Source: Candidatus Coatesbacteria bacterium
GTDB lineage: Bacteria > RBG-13-66-14
Length of the DNA stretch: 46,578 nucleotides
NCBI GenBank assembly: GCA_014728225.1
Contig: WJLX01000104.1
Span: 1 to 46,578 of the forward strand
Direction: 5' to 3'
In this document: positions 1-7,333 of the stretch, piece after piece
Layout of the letters: each line of letters opens with the position of its first letter
Position numbering within the stretch: the stretch's first letter is position 1
Translations under genes and position numbers: made by a program
The notes under the pieces: generated by a model
Seen by the model: the letters and a program-made list of their open reading frames with translations, nothing else
Databases searched by the model: none
Told to the model about the DNA's origin: nothing

Positions 1-27
1 GCTTGCCACCATTCGGTCATGAGTGAA

Positions 28-855
28 TTATCTGCTTTCTTTAGACTGGTGTTCTTGAACAGCCTTTAGCTTATCATAAAGATCATCTAGGCCCCTGTGT
101 CCGATTGTAATAGAGGTTGTTGGTTTCTTGTTATGTATAAAATTCATATAGTAGTTTTTTCCATTTGGGAAATATGAGTCAATTATCAGCGCTGTTTTAT
201 GAGCTAAATTATCCGAAATACAGTATTTAGCTTTTGTATACGTCTCACTTATTGCAATATGGGACTTGAGCAGCTCATTTATCGGGGGCTCTTCTATTAT
301 TTTATGCTTATTATTAAGCTTGTAGTATTCTCGCTTTTCAGTATCCGACCATTTTCTTAGAACCAAAGGAGTTCTATTAGATATGTTTTGTAGGATGCCC
401 ATTGCAGATACAAGCACCCATTCCATCACGTTAATAATCGGATATATTTGTTTAGTTGTTGCATATTCTTTATTTCTTATTATATTAACATACTTCTCTC
501 TTTCCTTTAAGGCTTTTCCCCATTCGATATGTACTCTCCATGATGAAATAGGAAAGCTAGAATCAAAGAGTATACACCCACGTAAGCTAAATACATATTG
601 ATCAATGCTGCTTATTAAGGTTATTATAGTATTTGTAGCGATCATGTCATTTTCTTTGTTGTCTACTATTAATGTTCTATAGCGGAGTAATTGAGAATAA
701 TGAAGTTGAGATTCTTTGTAAATATTAGATAAATCGTTTATTATTAAATTTTTAAATTGCTGGTTGTTTTCGTTTTGGTATTTCTTGATAGAATAAAGAA
801 GCGCTAGCACAGCCGCAAGTGATGAAATGCCAGCGAAAATGGATGCTTCGTTCAT
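28..855 (-). CDS. hypothetical membrane-anchored protein on AT-rich insert
   Basis: A 275-aa protein that I do not recognise. Residues about 5-24 form one hydrophobic segment, followed by a basic KKYQNENNQQ stretch and a long polar, helix-rich region, so an N-terminally anchored protein with a cytoplasmic body is likely. It has many Asn, Lys and Ile residues and AT-rich codons, unlike every other gene in the window, which are GC-rich. This composition and the abrupt change at about 930 point to recent horizontal acquisition. The ATG is preceded by AGGTGA at a usable distance and by a promoter at 881-907, so it is probably expressed from its own promoter. No catalytic motif was seen. A role in defence or mobile-element biology is possible but is only a guess. 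Confidence 0.75.
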   Translation of the reverse strand: MNEASIFAGISSLAAVLALLYSIKKYQNENNQQFKNLIINDLSNIYKESQLHYSQLLRYRTLIVDNKENDMIATNTIITLISSIDQYVFSLRGCILFDSSFPISSWRVHIEWGKALKEREKYVNIIRNKEYATTKQIYPIINVMEWVLVSAMGILQNISNRTPLVLRKWSDTEKREYYKLNNKHKIIEEPPINELLKSHIAISETYTKAKYCISDNLAHKTALIIDSYFPNGKNYYMNFIHNKKPTTSITIGHRGLDDLYDKLKAVQEHQSKESR

Positions 856-880
856 CTAGAATCACCTATACTTAAGTTTG

Positions 881-907
881 ATTATATATTGATAGTCTAA
901 GAGTCAA
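881..907 (-). promoter_or_regulatory. candidate sigma70 promoter of the AT-rich ORF
   Basis: Read on the minus strand, TTGACT (907-902) and TATAAT (886-881) are separated by 15 nt. The boxes are close to consensus but the spacing is short. The ORF start lies 26 nt downstream of the -10 box. Confidence 0.45.
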
Positions 908-950
908 GGTAAGCATAAAAACCATCTTTACTTCTTTGTGGGTAAGAATG

Positions 951-1193
951 GCGGGGTCGGAGACCCCGCGCTACAGGCCATCGAGAAAGCGCAATCAACA
1001 CCACTTCATTACAGTCATGCACGGCGTGGGGCGGAGCCCCCGCGCTACGTTTGTCGGTACAATCTGCCGATAGTGTTTGATCCGCAAGGTGATGATGATA
1101 ACGGCATTCCACGTAGGGCGGACCCTCTGCGGTCCGCCGCTGCGGGGGGCGGAGCCCCCGCGCTACTCTCCCCTAGCGGAGCCCCCGCGCTAC
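951..1193. repeat. cluster of short GC-rich hairpin repeats
   Basis: This is the gap between the AT-rich insert and the next gene. It holds four related units, beginning near 951, 1024, 1142 and 1176, of the form GCGGGG-CGGAGCCCC-CGCGCTAC. The GCGGGG and CCCCGC parts pair over a GGA-type loop, and each unit ends in GCTAC. The last two are joined by CTCTCCCCTA and the last runs almost into the stop codon of the 1200-1661 gene. A different hairpin, GGCGGACC/GGTCCGCC (1117-1138), lies between them. The arrangement is REP-like. No protein-coding signal was seen here. Confidence 0.6.
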
Positions 1194-1199
1194 TCTCCC

Positions 1200-1661
1200 C
1201 TACCTGTAGATCTCGAGATGCACCACGGGGTCCAGGCCGTCGGCCTCGTCGAGGTACTTGGCCGAGAGTTCGGCGTTCCAGCCGCCGCCGGACCAGCAGT
1301 CGAACCGGGGACCGCCGGTGGCGGACTTGGGCCCCATGAGTTCGGTCAGCTTCTCGGAGAGCTCGATCAGCACCGCGCTCCAGGAGTCGCCGGGGCAGCG
1401 GCGGTTGTATTCGACGGACAGCAGCTCGCCCTTGTCGTCGAAGCAGTAGGCGACGTCCTCGATATCGTCCTTCTCGCCCCACAGGCACCACTCGTCCCCG
1501 GTAAGCTTCCAGCCGTCGTTCTCGAGGTACTCGCGGTACTCGGCGCGGGAGTCGGTCAGGTTCATCCCGGGCAGGACGGGGTCTTCGAGCTCGAGGGCGG
1601 GAGCGCCCGCGGCCGTAGCCAGGGAGACGATCAGGAGGAGCAGAACGGCGGTACGGCGCAT
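1200..1661 (-). CDS. small secreted protein, paralogue A of a local family
   Basis: A 153-aa protein with a clear signal peptide (MRRTAVLLLLIVSLATAAGA) and a short mature domain that I cannot assign to a named family. The longer open frame upstream lies over yhhN, so I chose the ATG in front of the signal peptide. It is one of four related proteins (1200, 3593, 4082, 4577). All share a signal peptide, a GW/GF-centred first helix (here ENDGWKL), a middle strand of the type AYCFDDKG, a helix ending in a LTELMGP-type motif, and a final VVHLEIYR-like strand. Three Cys in the mature part (in EWCLW, YCFD and RRCPG) and one in DCWS could form disulphides. It follows yhhN by 11 nt, so the two are co-transcribed. 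Confidence 0.8.
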   Translation of the reverse strand: MRRTAVLLLLIVSLATAAGAPALELEDPVLPGMNLTDSRAEYREYLENDGWKLTGDEWCLWGEKDDIEDVAYCFDDKGELLSVEYNRRCPGDSWSAVLIELSEKLTELMGPKSATGGPRFDCWSGGGWNAELSAKYLDEADGLDPVVHLEIYR

Positions 1662-1672
1662 CGGGGCTCCTT

Positions 1673-2362
1673 TTAGCAGGCGAAGACGACGAAGCCGAAG
1701 CTGAGTTGGGCCAGGTAGTAGAGGATCAGCACCAGGACCTCGGGCAGGCGGCCCTCGTGGCGGGGCAGCTTGTCGCGCTCGAAGACGCCGACGGCCAGCA
1801 GGGCGTCGGAGAGCCAGAAGGCGGCGGCGCCGACGGTCACCGGCAGCAGGACGCCGAGAGACTCGCAGGAACCGAACCACAGCCCGAGCATGGCGGCGAC
1901 CATGGCGCTCAGAGCCAGGACGTAAACGGCGACGGGGATCCGGTAGCCGGTCATCCCGCGCCAGAGCAGGAGGTAGAGCAGGACTCCCGGGGCCAGGGCC
2001 GCGCCGAACAGCCACCAGGGGAAGGCGCCGAACTCGAGCAGCACGGCCAGCAGGTAGGCGACATGGCAGAGCAGGAAGGCGGCCAGACCGGCCATGAACA
2101 ACCCCTTGCGGCGGGGGTCGTCCTCGTCGGCGTAGTAGTAGCGGGCCAGCAGGTGGTCGCCGACGGCGGCCAGCAGCAGGCCGACGGTCAGCCAGAGGGT
2201 GAAGTCGGGCAGGGGGCTGTCGGCGAGGGACAGCCCCACCAGGAGCGCGATCAGCAGGGTGGCGCCGGTCTTGACCCAGGTGTGGGCGCGGCTTTCGAGC
2301 CCCGCCGTGGCCACGGCGGCGACGGCGGCCGCGCCGGCGGCGAGGAAGAGAACCGTCTGCAT
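1673..2362 (-). CDS. YhhN/TMEM86-family membrane protein (putative lysoplasmalogenase)
   Basis: A 229-aa polytopic inner-membrane protein with about eight hydrophobic segments. The family is recognised from GDHLLARYY followed by KGLFMAGLAAFLLCHVAYL, then FWLSDALLAV and the C-terminal LILYYLAQLSFGFV, which are the conserved acidic and His positions of YhhN/TMEM86 proteins. Characterised TMEM86 members hydrolyse the vinyl ether bond of lysoplasmalogens; the bacterial substrate is not established. The length fits the family. It is the first gene of a two-gene unit with the secreted protein A, driven by the promoter at 2393-2421, which is divergent from the GNAT gene. Confidence 0.85.
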   Translation of the reverse strand: MQTVLFLAAGAAAVAAVATAGLESRAHTWVKTGATLLIALLVGLSLADSPLPDFTLWLTVGLLLAAVGDHLLARYYYADEDDPRRKGLFMAGLAAFLLCHVAYLLAVLLEFGAFPWWLFGAALAPGVLLYLLLWRGMTGYRIPVAVYVLALSAMVAAMLGLWFGSCESLGVLLPVTVGAAAFWLSDALLAVGVFERDKLPRHEGRLPEVLVLILYYLAQLSFGFVVFAC

Positions 2363-2392
2363 GGCGAGCCTTCCGGGTCGTTACGTTTATTA

Positions 2393-2421
2393 ACTTTAGC
2401 CCCCCGGGGCGGGATAGTCAA
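2393..2421 (-). promoter_or_regulatory. sigma70 promoter of yhhN
   Basis: On the minus strand, TTGACT (2421-2416) is followed 17 nt later by TAAAGT (2398-2393). The yhhN ATG is 30 nt downstream of the -10 box. Confidence 0.6.
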
Positions 2422-2451
2422 CTGTGGGAAGCGTTTTTCATCACGAGGGAC

Positions 2452-2480
2452 TTGCCGGTCGGTCGTCATGCTGCTACAAT
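2452..2480 (+). promoter_or_regulatory. sigma70 promoter of the GNAT gene
   Basis: TTGCCG (2452-2457), 17 nt, TACAAT (2475-2480), with a TGc extended -10 just upstream of the hexamer. The predicted transcript start is near 2487, giving a leader of about 27 nt that contains the AAGGGGGG ribosome site. Confidence 0.65.
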
Positions 2481-2513
2481 GTATCTAACAGATATACAGA
2501 GCAAAGGGGGGCC

Positions 2514-3476
2514 GTGCGCATCCGTCGCTTCGAGAAAACCGATATACCCTTCGCCGTCGGGCTGGGCAACCTGATCTACCCCTTCAGCCCGCGCAACGTC
2601 GAGCTGGTCACCCGGGAGCACGAACGCCGCCGCTACCGCGTCGACCGCTACCACGAGGACTTCATCGGCGAGGTCGACGGCGCTCCCGCCGCCCGCCTGC
2701 AACTGGTGCATAACGAGCTGGCCGGCGAGCCCGGCACCTTCAACATCTCCATCGTCGTCGATCCCGCCCACCGGGGGCGGGGCTGCGGGCGCGAGCTGTG
2801 GGAGCTGGCCCGGCGACGCCTGAAACTGCTCGACTGGCACCGGCTGACCGCCTCCGTCGCCGCCGACCAGCGGGCCGCCCGGGACTGGCTGGAGCGCCTG
2901 GGCTTCGCCTGCGTCCACGAGGACCGCTTCTTCCGCCTGCGGCTGGCCGACTATCAGCGCCCGGCGGATTACGACGAACGCCTGGCCCGCGTCGCCGACC
3001 AGGGGATCGAGCTGGTCTACATCGGCGGGATCGACGACCTCGACGAGCGGACCAAACGCCGCAAACTCTGGGACATCTGGAGCTCCTGCGAGGCCGACGT
3101 GCCCCACGGGATGGAGTACGAGCGGATGCCCTACGAGCACTGGAAGCGGATGGTCGACAACCCCGTCTACGACCTCGACGGCATGCTGGTGGCCCGCGAC
3201 GGCGACGACTTCGTCGGCGTCACCGGGCTGATCTACCCCGGCGGACGGGCCCTGCCCGGCTTCGTCATCATCACCGGAGTCAGACCCGCCTACCGCCGCC
3301 GAGGCATCGCCACGGCGCTGAAGTACAGGGATATGGATGGCGCCGCGCAACGCGGCGTCGCCGAGCTGATCACCGGCAACGCCGTCGGCAACGAGGGCGT
3401 CCTGCGGATCAACCTGCGCCTGGGCTTCCAACACCTGCCCAGCAACCTGACCTACCTGCTGCGCCGGGAGGATTGA
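2514..3476 (+). CDS. tandem-domain GNAT-family N-acetyltransferase
   Basis: A 320-aa protein built from two GNAT folds. The first (about residues 1-150) contains VDPAHRGRGCGRELWE, the acetyl-CoA pyrophosphate-binding loop, and ends in ARDWLERLGF. The second (about 165-320) contains VRPAYRRRGIATALK and ends in LRINLRLGF, typical of GNAT motifs A and B. Two-domain GNATs usually modify small amines or peptides; the substrate cannot be read from sequence. I chose the GTG at 2514 because AAGGGGGG lies just upstream and the promoter places the transcript start at about 2487, which rules out the longer frame starting at 2424. It stands alone between divergent and convergent neighbours. Confidence 0.85.
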   Translation: MRIRRFEKTDIPFAVGLGNLIYPFSPRNVELVTREHERRRYRVDRYHEDFIGEVDGAPAARLQLVHNELAGEPGTFNISIVVDPAHRGRGCGRELWELARRRLKLLDWHRLTASVAADQRAARDWLERLGFACVHEDRFFRLRLADYQRPADYDERLARVADQGIELVYIGGIDDLDERTKRRKLWDIWSSCEADVPHGMEYERMPYEHWKRMVDNPVYDLDGMLVARDGDDFVGVTGLIYPGGRALPGFVIITGVRPAYRRRGIATALKYRDMDGAAQRGVAELITGNAVGNEGVLRINLRLGFQHLPSNLTYLLRRED

Positions 3477-3520
3477 GCGACCCGACGGGTGCGGCGGCGC
3501 GATAACGCAGGCGCCGGCGC

Positions 3521-3578
3521 GCTTGTTGCCCGCGGCCGCCCCGGTTTTGCGCCGGGGCGGCCGCGGTGTGCAAGAAGC
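3521..3578. terminator. long two-tier hairpin between convergent genes
   Basis: An inner 15-bp perfect stem (3530-3544 with 3552-3566, arms starting CCGCGGCC) has a 7-nt loop. It is extended by an outer stem GCTTGTTGC/GCAAGAAGC with one mismatch. It sits between the GNAT gene (+) and the convergent secreted-protein operon (-), so a bidirectional terminator is the likely role, although there is no T-run. The layout resembles the palindromes described elsewhere in this window. Confidence 0.55.
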
Positions 3579-3592
3579 GTGACGGCGCCGGA

Positions 3593-4078
3593 TCAGTCGC
3601 CGAAGTACAGCTCGACCTCCAGCCGCTGACCCCGCTCCGCCGTCTCCTGGTAGACGGCGACGCCGGAGTCAGGCGAGTGCTCGGGCCAGGCGCGATAGTA
3701 GTTGTGCTCGGCGTCCTCCCAGTCCTCGCCCGGTCCCCAGAGTTCGCTCAGGTGGTCGAAGATCCGCTGGGCGCGCTCTTTGAGCCGGTGGGCCTCGCTG
3801 TGGCCGCGAACGTGGAGGTCGTAGCTGTAGAACATTTCCCGCAGTCGGCCGTCGGCGAAGCTGTAGACGACCAGTTCCGTGCCGACGCCGTCTCCGTGGT
3901 AGGCGCCGAACTCGTCGGGGGCGTCCTGGAAGGTCGTCCAGCCGGCGTCGACGAGCTTATCGGCCAGGGCGACGACGTCGAAACCCTCGACGGGCAGCTC
4001 GAAGAGCGGCTCGGTCACCGGCTGAGCCGCGGTCGCGACGATGGGGAGGCACATGATCAGGGATAGCAGAGGGCGCAT
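3593..4078 (-). CDS. small secreted protein, paralogue B
   Basis: A 161-aa protein with a signal peptide (MRPLLSLIMCLPIVATAAQ) and a mature domain of about 140 residues. It aligns by eye with the products of 1200-1661, 4082-4543 and 4577-5125: a helix ending VDAGWTTF, a strand LVVYSFADGRLREMFYS, a helix IFDHLSELWGPGEDW, an aromatic segment NYYRAWP, and a terminal LEVELYFGD strand. No catalytic residues stand out. It is the last gene of the D-C-B operon and starts 3 nt after C ends, so translation is probably coupled. Function unknown; presumably periplasmic or exported. Confidence 0.8.
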   Translation of the reverse strand: MRPLLSLIMCLPIVATAAQPVTEPLFELPVEGFDVVALADKLVDAGWTTFQDAPDEFGAYHGDGVGTELVVYSFADGRLREMFYSYDLHVRGHSEAHRLKERAQRIFDHLSELWGPGEDWEDAEHNYYRAWPEHSPDSGVAVYQETAERGQRLEVELYFGD

Positions 4079-4081
4079 GGT

Positions 4082-4543
4082 TTACTCATTCGCTTCGGGC
4101 CAGTCGATGGTCAGCTCGACGCAGCGGCGGCCGTCCACCGTGCTGAAGGCCAGGTGCAGGTCAGCGTAAGACGTCGTCCAGTGATACTCGCCGTCGCCGG
4201 TGTAACCATCCGTGTAGTAGAGCTCACGGATGCGCGCCGCCCAGTCGGCGACGACGGCCTCCGCGTCCTCGTCGGGTTCCAGGGGCCGCCGGTACTCGAT
4301 CAGCACAGTTTCGTCGCCGACGAAGTGGTAGCGCAGCTCCTCCTCGCCGCGGCGTCCGATGATCAGCCCCTCGCTCTCGGCGAGCAGTACGAAGCCGTTG
4401 TCCTCGAAGCCCCGCAGCACTCCGACTGGGCTGAGCTTGCCCAGGGGGGAATCGACGAGGAAGGGATCGCTGACCCAGGTCATCGCGGCGGCGGTACCGA
4501 CCAGCAGCAGCATCGACAGCATAAGATACACCTTGGTTTTCAT
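4082..4543 (-). CDS. small secreted protein, paralogue C
   Basis: A 153-aa protein with a signal peptide (MKTKVYLMLSMLLLVGTAAA). It shares the local family pattern: EDNGFVLL in place of the GW helix, LRYHFVGDETVLIEYRR in the middle, AARIRELYYTDG, YHWTTSYADLHL, and a final CVELTIDWPE strand. It lies between D (33 nt upstream) and B (3 nt downstream) in one operon. The product is not recognisable beyond this family. Confidence 0.8.
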   Translation of the reverse strand: MKTKVYLMLSMLLLVGTAAAMTWVSDPFLVDSPLGKLSPVGVLRGFEDNGFVLLAESEGLIIGRRGEEELRYHFVGDETVLIEYRRPLEPDEDAEAVVADWAARIRELYYTDGYTGDGEYHWTTSYADLHLAFSTVDGRRCVELTIDWPEANE

Positions 4544-4576
4544 GCGGCGCCTCCGGCGTGATCGAGGGGCGGAAAA

Positions 4577-5125
4577 CTAATCCAGGGCGAGGAAGCTCAG
4601 CTCGCAGCGCAGCACCGTCTCACCCTCGACGGTGTTGCCCAGATAGACGAGGGAGTCCGGTTCCTCCCGCGGTCCCCAGTGGTAGAGGAGCCCGCTGTCA
4701 CCGACCACCTGATTACCGTCGCCCAGCAGCTCCCGGCAGTCGCCGACCAGGCGCTTGTAGCGCGAGGCCACGGCCAGCCAGCGCAGCTCGCTGAGCAGGG
4801 GTGAGCTGCGCACGAAGCGCATCCCGACGATGTCCGCGGTCAGCGCTCCGGAGCCGTCGAGGGCCGGCCGGGAGACCAGGTGGTACGCCAGCTCCTCCGT
4901 CCGTTCGCCAACCTCGCGACGGGCCTGGATGTACTCCTCGCGACCCTCGATAATCTCCCAGCCCTCGAGTTGCAGGGAGAAGATCAGGGTGTCGACATCG
5001 ACGCCGAAGAGCGGGATGCCGCGGACGGGCTCGCTGTAGACGCTGTGGAGGAAGTCCAACGCTCCCGCCGCGGGGACCGCGCCGAGAACGAGGACGATCA
5101 GCAGTACGCTTATGGAGTGTTTCAT
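4577..5125 (-). CDS. small secreted protein, paralogue D
   Basis: A 182-aa protein with a signal peptide (MKHSISVLLIVLVLGAVPAAG). It is the longest of the four paralogues. The shared landmarks are LQLEGWEIIEG, LAYHLVSR, YKRLVGDCRELLGDG, LLYHWGPREEPDSLVY and a terminal VLRCELSFLALD. The frame stays open far upstream over dxs, so the ATG at 5125 before the signal peptide is preferred. It begins 67 nt after dxs on the same strand, with no clear terminator between, so it may be read through from dxs. Function unknown. Confidence 0.8.
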   Translation of the reverse strand: MKHSISVLLIVLVLGAVPAAGALDFLHSVYSEPVRGIPLFGVDVDTLIFSLQLEGWEIIEGREEYIQARREVGERTEELAYHLVSRPALDGSGALTADIVGMRFVRSSPLLSELRWLAVASRYKRLVGDCRELLGDGNQVVGDSGLLYHWGPREEPDSLVYLGNTVEGETVLRCELSFLALD

Positions 5126-5192
5126 GGGGCCTCGGCTCGGGATGAGGTTAATCCAGTATAGCCGGACCGGGGTCATATTACCGGTTGGGGCG

Positions 5193-7079
5193 TCAGCCGA
5201 GCAATTCGCGCAGGGCGCCGGCGATGCCGGCGGCGTCCAGGCCCAGCTCGGCGCGCAGTTCGGCCTGGGTGCCCTGGGTGACGAAGCGGTCGGGGATGCC
5301 CAGACGCCGGAACTCGATCCGGGCGGGGAGTTCGGGGCGCCGCTCGTTGAAGTGCTCCAGCACGGCCGCACCGAAGCCCCCGGCGAGGACGTTCTCCTCG
5401 ACGGTCAGCAGCCGTCCGGTCCGCTCGGTCCACTCGGCGATCAACTCGCCGTCGAGGGGTTTGAGCCAACGGGCGTTAATCACCGCTACAGAAAGACCGT
5501 CCCGCTCCAGCTCCTCGGCGGCCTCGAGGGCCGGTGCGACCGTCGAGCCGAGGGCGGCGACGACGGCGTCGTTGCCTTCGCGCAGCAGTTCGCCCCGGCC
5601 GAGGGGCAGCTCGCGCAGCGGACCGGAGCGGTCGACGCCGCGACCCTTGCCCCGGGGGTAGCGCAGGGCGAAGGGACCGTCGTGACGGCAACCCGTGTAG
5701 AGCAGGTGGCGCAGCTCGTCCTCATCGGCCGGGGCGCAGACCGTCATGTTGGGCATCGAGCGCAGGTAGGAGAGGTCGAAGACGCCGTGGTGCGTCGGGC
5801 CGTCGGCGCCGACCAGGCCGCCGCGGTCCAAAGCGAAGACCACCGGCAGGTTCATCAGGCAGACGTCGATCAGCACCTGGTCGTAGGCCCGCTGGAGGAA
5901 GGTGGAGTAGATCGCCAGCACGGGCTTCTTGCCCGCGATCGCCAACCCGCCCGCCAGGCTGACGGCGTGCTGCTCGGCGATGCCGACGTCGATGAACTGC
6001 TCCGGCAGGGCCTCGGCCAGGATGACCGTGCCGGTGCCGTCGGGCATGGCGGCGGTGATGCCGACGACGTCGCCGTCGGCGGCGGCGACTTCGGTCAGCG
6101 TGCAGCCGAAGACCTCGGTGTAGGTCGGTACCTCCCCGGACGTCGGACAGCGACCCGTCGCCACGTCGAAGCGGCCCAGCCCGTGGAACTTGGTCGCGTC
6201 GCGCTCGGCCGGCTTGTAACCCTTGCCCTTCTGGGTATGGACGTGGAGCAGCACGGGGCGCTCGACGTCGCGCACCTGTTTGAGCGTCCCCACCAGCTTG
6301 GGCAGGTCGTGGCCGTCGATGGGGCCGAAGTAGAGGAAGCCCATCTCCTCGAAGATCATCCCCGGGGTGACCATGTTCTTCAGGCCCTCTTCCAGCTTGC
6401 GCGCCAGAGTGAAGATTCCCATCCCCACCCCAGGGATTTTCTTGACGACCTCCCGAACCTGCTTGCGCAGCGACAGATAACTGCGCGTGGTCATCATCCG
6501 GTTGAGGTAGTTGCTCAGCGCGCCGACGCTCTTGGAGATCGACATCTTGTTGTCGTTGAGCACCACCAGGAAGGGGAACTTCTGCTGCCCGGCGTGGTTG
6601 AGCGCCTCGAAGGACATCCCGCCGGTCAGCGAGCCGTCACCGACCACGGCGCAGACCCGGTACTCGTCCTCGCGCTCCCGGGCCAAAGCCATTCCCAGGG
6701 CCGCCGAGATGGCCGTCGAGGCGTGGCCCACGGCGTAGGTGTCGTAGGGCGACTCCGCGGGCTTGGGGAAACCGGAGATGCCACCGTACTGGCGGATGGT
6801 CCGCAGCTTGTCGCGCCTACCGGTCAGTACCTTGTGGGCGTAAGCCTGGTGACCGACGTCCCAGACCAGCTTGTCCCGCGGCGTCGTCAGGGCGTAGTGC
6901 AGGGCGATGGTCAGTTCCAGGGCGCCCAGGCTGGGGGCCAGGTGGCCCCCGGTCTGCGAGACCGTTTCGATGATGAAGCGCCGCAACTCGCCGGCCAGCT
7001 CCGCGAGCTCGAACATGTTCAACCGGCGCAGGTCCGCCGGGAAATCGATCTGTTTCAGCAAGCGGTAATCTTCGTCCAT
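5193..7079 (-). CDS. dxs: 1-deoxy-D-xylulose-5-phosphate synthase
   Basis: A 628-aa thiamine-diphosphate enzyme that condenses pyruvate with glyceraldehyde-3-phosphate, the first step of the MEP isoprenoid pathway, in the cytosol. His46 lies in SQTGGHLAPS and His119 in VGHAS. The ThDP/Mg motif GDGSLTGGMSFEALN starts at 147 and has its partner LNDN at 174-177. The catalytic Glu369 is in GIAEQH, and the C-terminal transketolase-C domain starts after about residue 490. The length matches the family. The start MDEDYRLLKQIDFP is the usual N-terminus. It lies downstream of murJ, with palindrome copy 1 in the 254-nt gap, so it could be transcribed either from murJ or from an unseen promoter. Confidence 0.97.
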   Translation of the reverse strand: MDEDYRLLKQIDFPADLRRLNMFELAELAGELRRFIIETVSQTGGHLAPSLGALELTIALHYALTTPRDKLVWDVGHQAYAHKVLTGRRDKLRTIRQYGGISGFPKPAESPYDTYAVGHASTAISAALGMALAREREDEYRVCAVVGDGSLTGGMSFEALNHAGQQKFPFLVVLNDNKMSISKSVGALSNYLNRMMTTRSYLSLRKQVREVVKKIPGVGMGIFTLARKLEEGLKNMVTPGMIFEEMGFLYFGPIDGHDLPKLVGTLKQVRDVERPVLLHVHTQKGKGYKPAERDATKFHGLGRFDVATGRCPTSGEVPTYTEVFGCTLTEVAAADGDVVGITAAMPDGTGTVILAEALPEQFIDVGIAEQHAVSLAGGLAIAGKKPVLAIYSTFLQRAYDQVLIDVCLMNLPVVFALDRGGLVGADGPTHHGVFDLSYLRSMPNMTVCAPADEDELRHLLYTGCRHDGPFALRYPRGKGRGVDRSGPLRELPLGRGELLREGNDAVVAALGSTVAPALEAAEELERDGLSVAVINARWLKPLDGELIAEWTERTGRLLTVEENVLAGGFGAAVLEHFNERRPELPARIEFRRLGIPDRFVTQGTQAELRAELGLDAAGIAGALRELLG

Positions 7080-7157
7080 GGGGATCCCAGCTTCCGAAGG
7101 GGGATATCGGCTGCGGCGGCGACCTCGGCAAGACCGTTGTTACGGCTCGAGGCTCCC

Positions 7158-7253
7158 GCCGGCCGGAACCGGCACGGTTTTTGCATCTCGGCGCCCGTTA
7201 AGCCCGGCCGGTAACGGTCCGCCTCCGCAAAAACCGTGCCGGTTCCGGCCGGC
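7158..7253 (+). repeat. intergenic palindrome family, copy 1
   Basis: Perfect 27-bp inverted arms (7158-7184 and 7227-7253) contain the core GGCACGGTTTTTGC. Inside them is the family's internal loop (ATCTCGG on the left, GCCTCC on the right) and an inner stem CCGTTA/TAACGG. It lies between the end of murJ and the start of dxs, both on the minus strand. It is the reference orientation for the family. Confidence 0.9.
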
Positions 7254-7333
7254 CTGGGGGTGACTGAGCCGGTCGAGGTCGGCCGCCGCCTTGCCGGGGT
7301 CGCCGTCGGGGGGTTCAGCAGAGGAAACGCGGC

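Noticed and set aside
951-1193. CRISPR array
   Set aside because: The repeats are short, GC-rich, self-complementary, and irregularly spaced, with no unique spacers of constant length and no cas genes.
1706-2488. Large plus-strand ORFs opposite yhhN, dxs, murJ, cysS and other genes
   Set aside because: Long GC-rich antisense frames rich in Gly, Gln, Arg and Pro are shadows of the real genes, with no domains and no ribosome sites.
2424-2513. Longer start for the GNAT protein
   Set aside because: It would begin upstream of the predicted transcript start and adds 30 residues with no GNAT similarity.
7158-7253. Palindrome family as ordinary rho-independent terminators
   Set aside because: No U-run follows the stems, the T-stretch is inside the arm, copies lie in divergent promoter regions (copy 2), and the internal loop is conserved.
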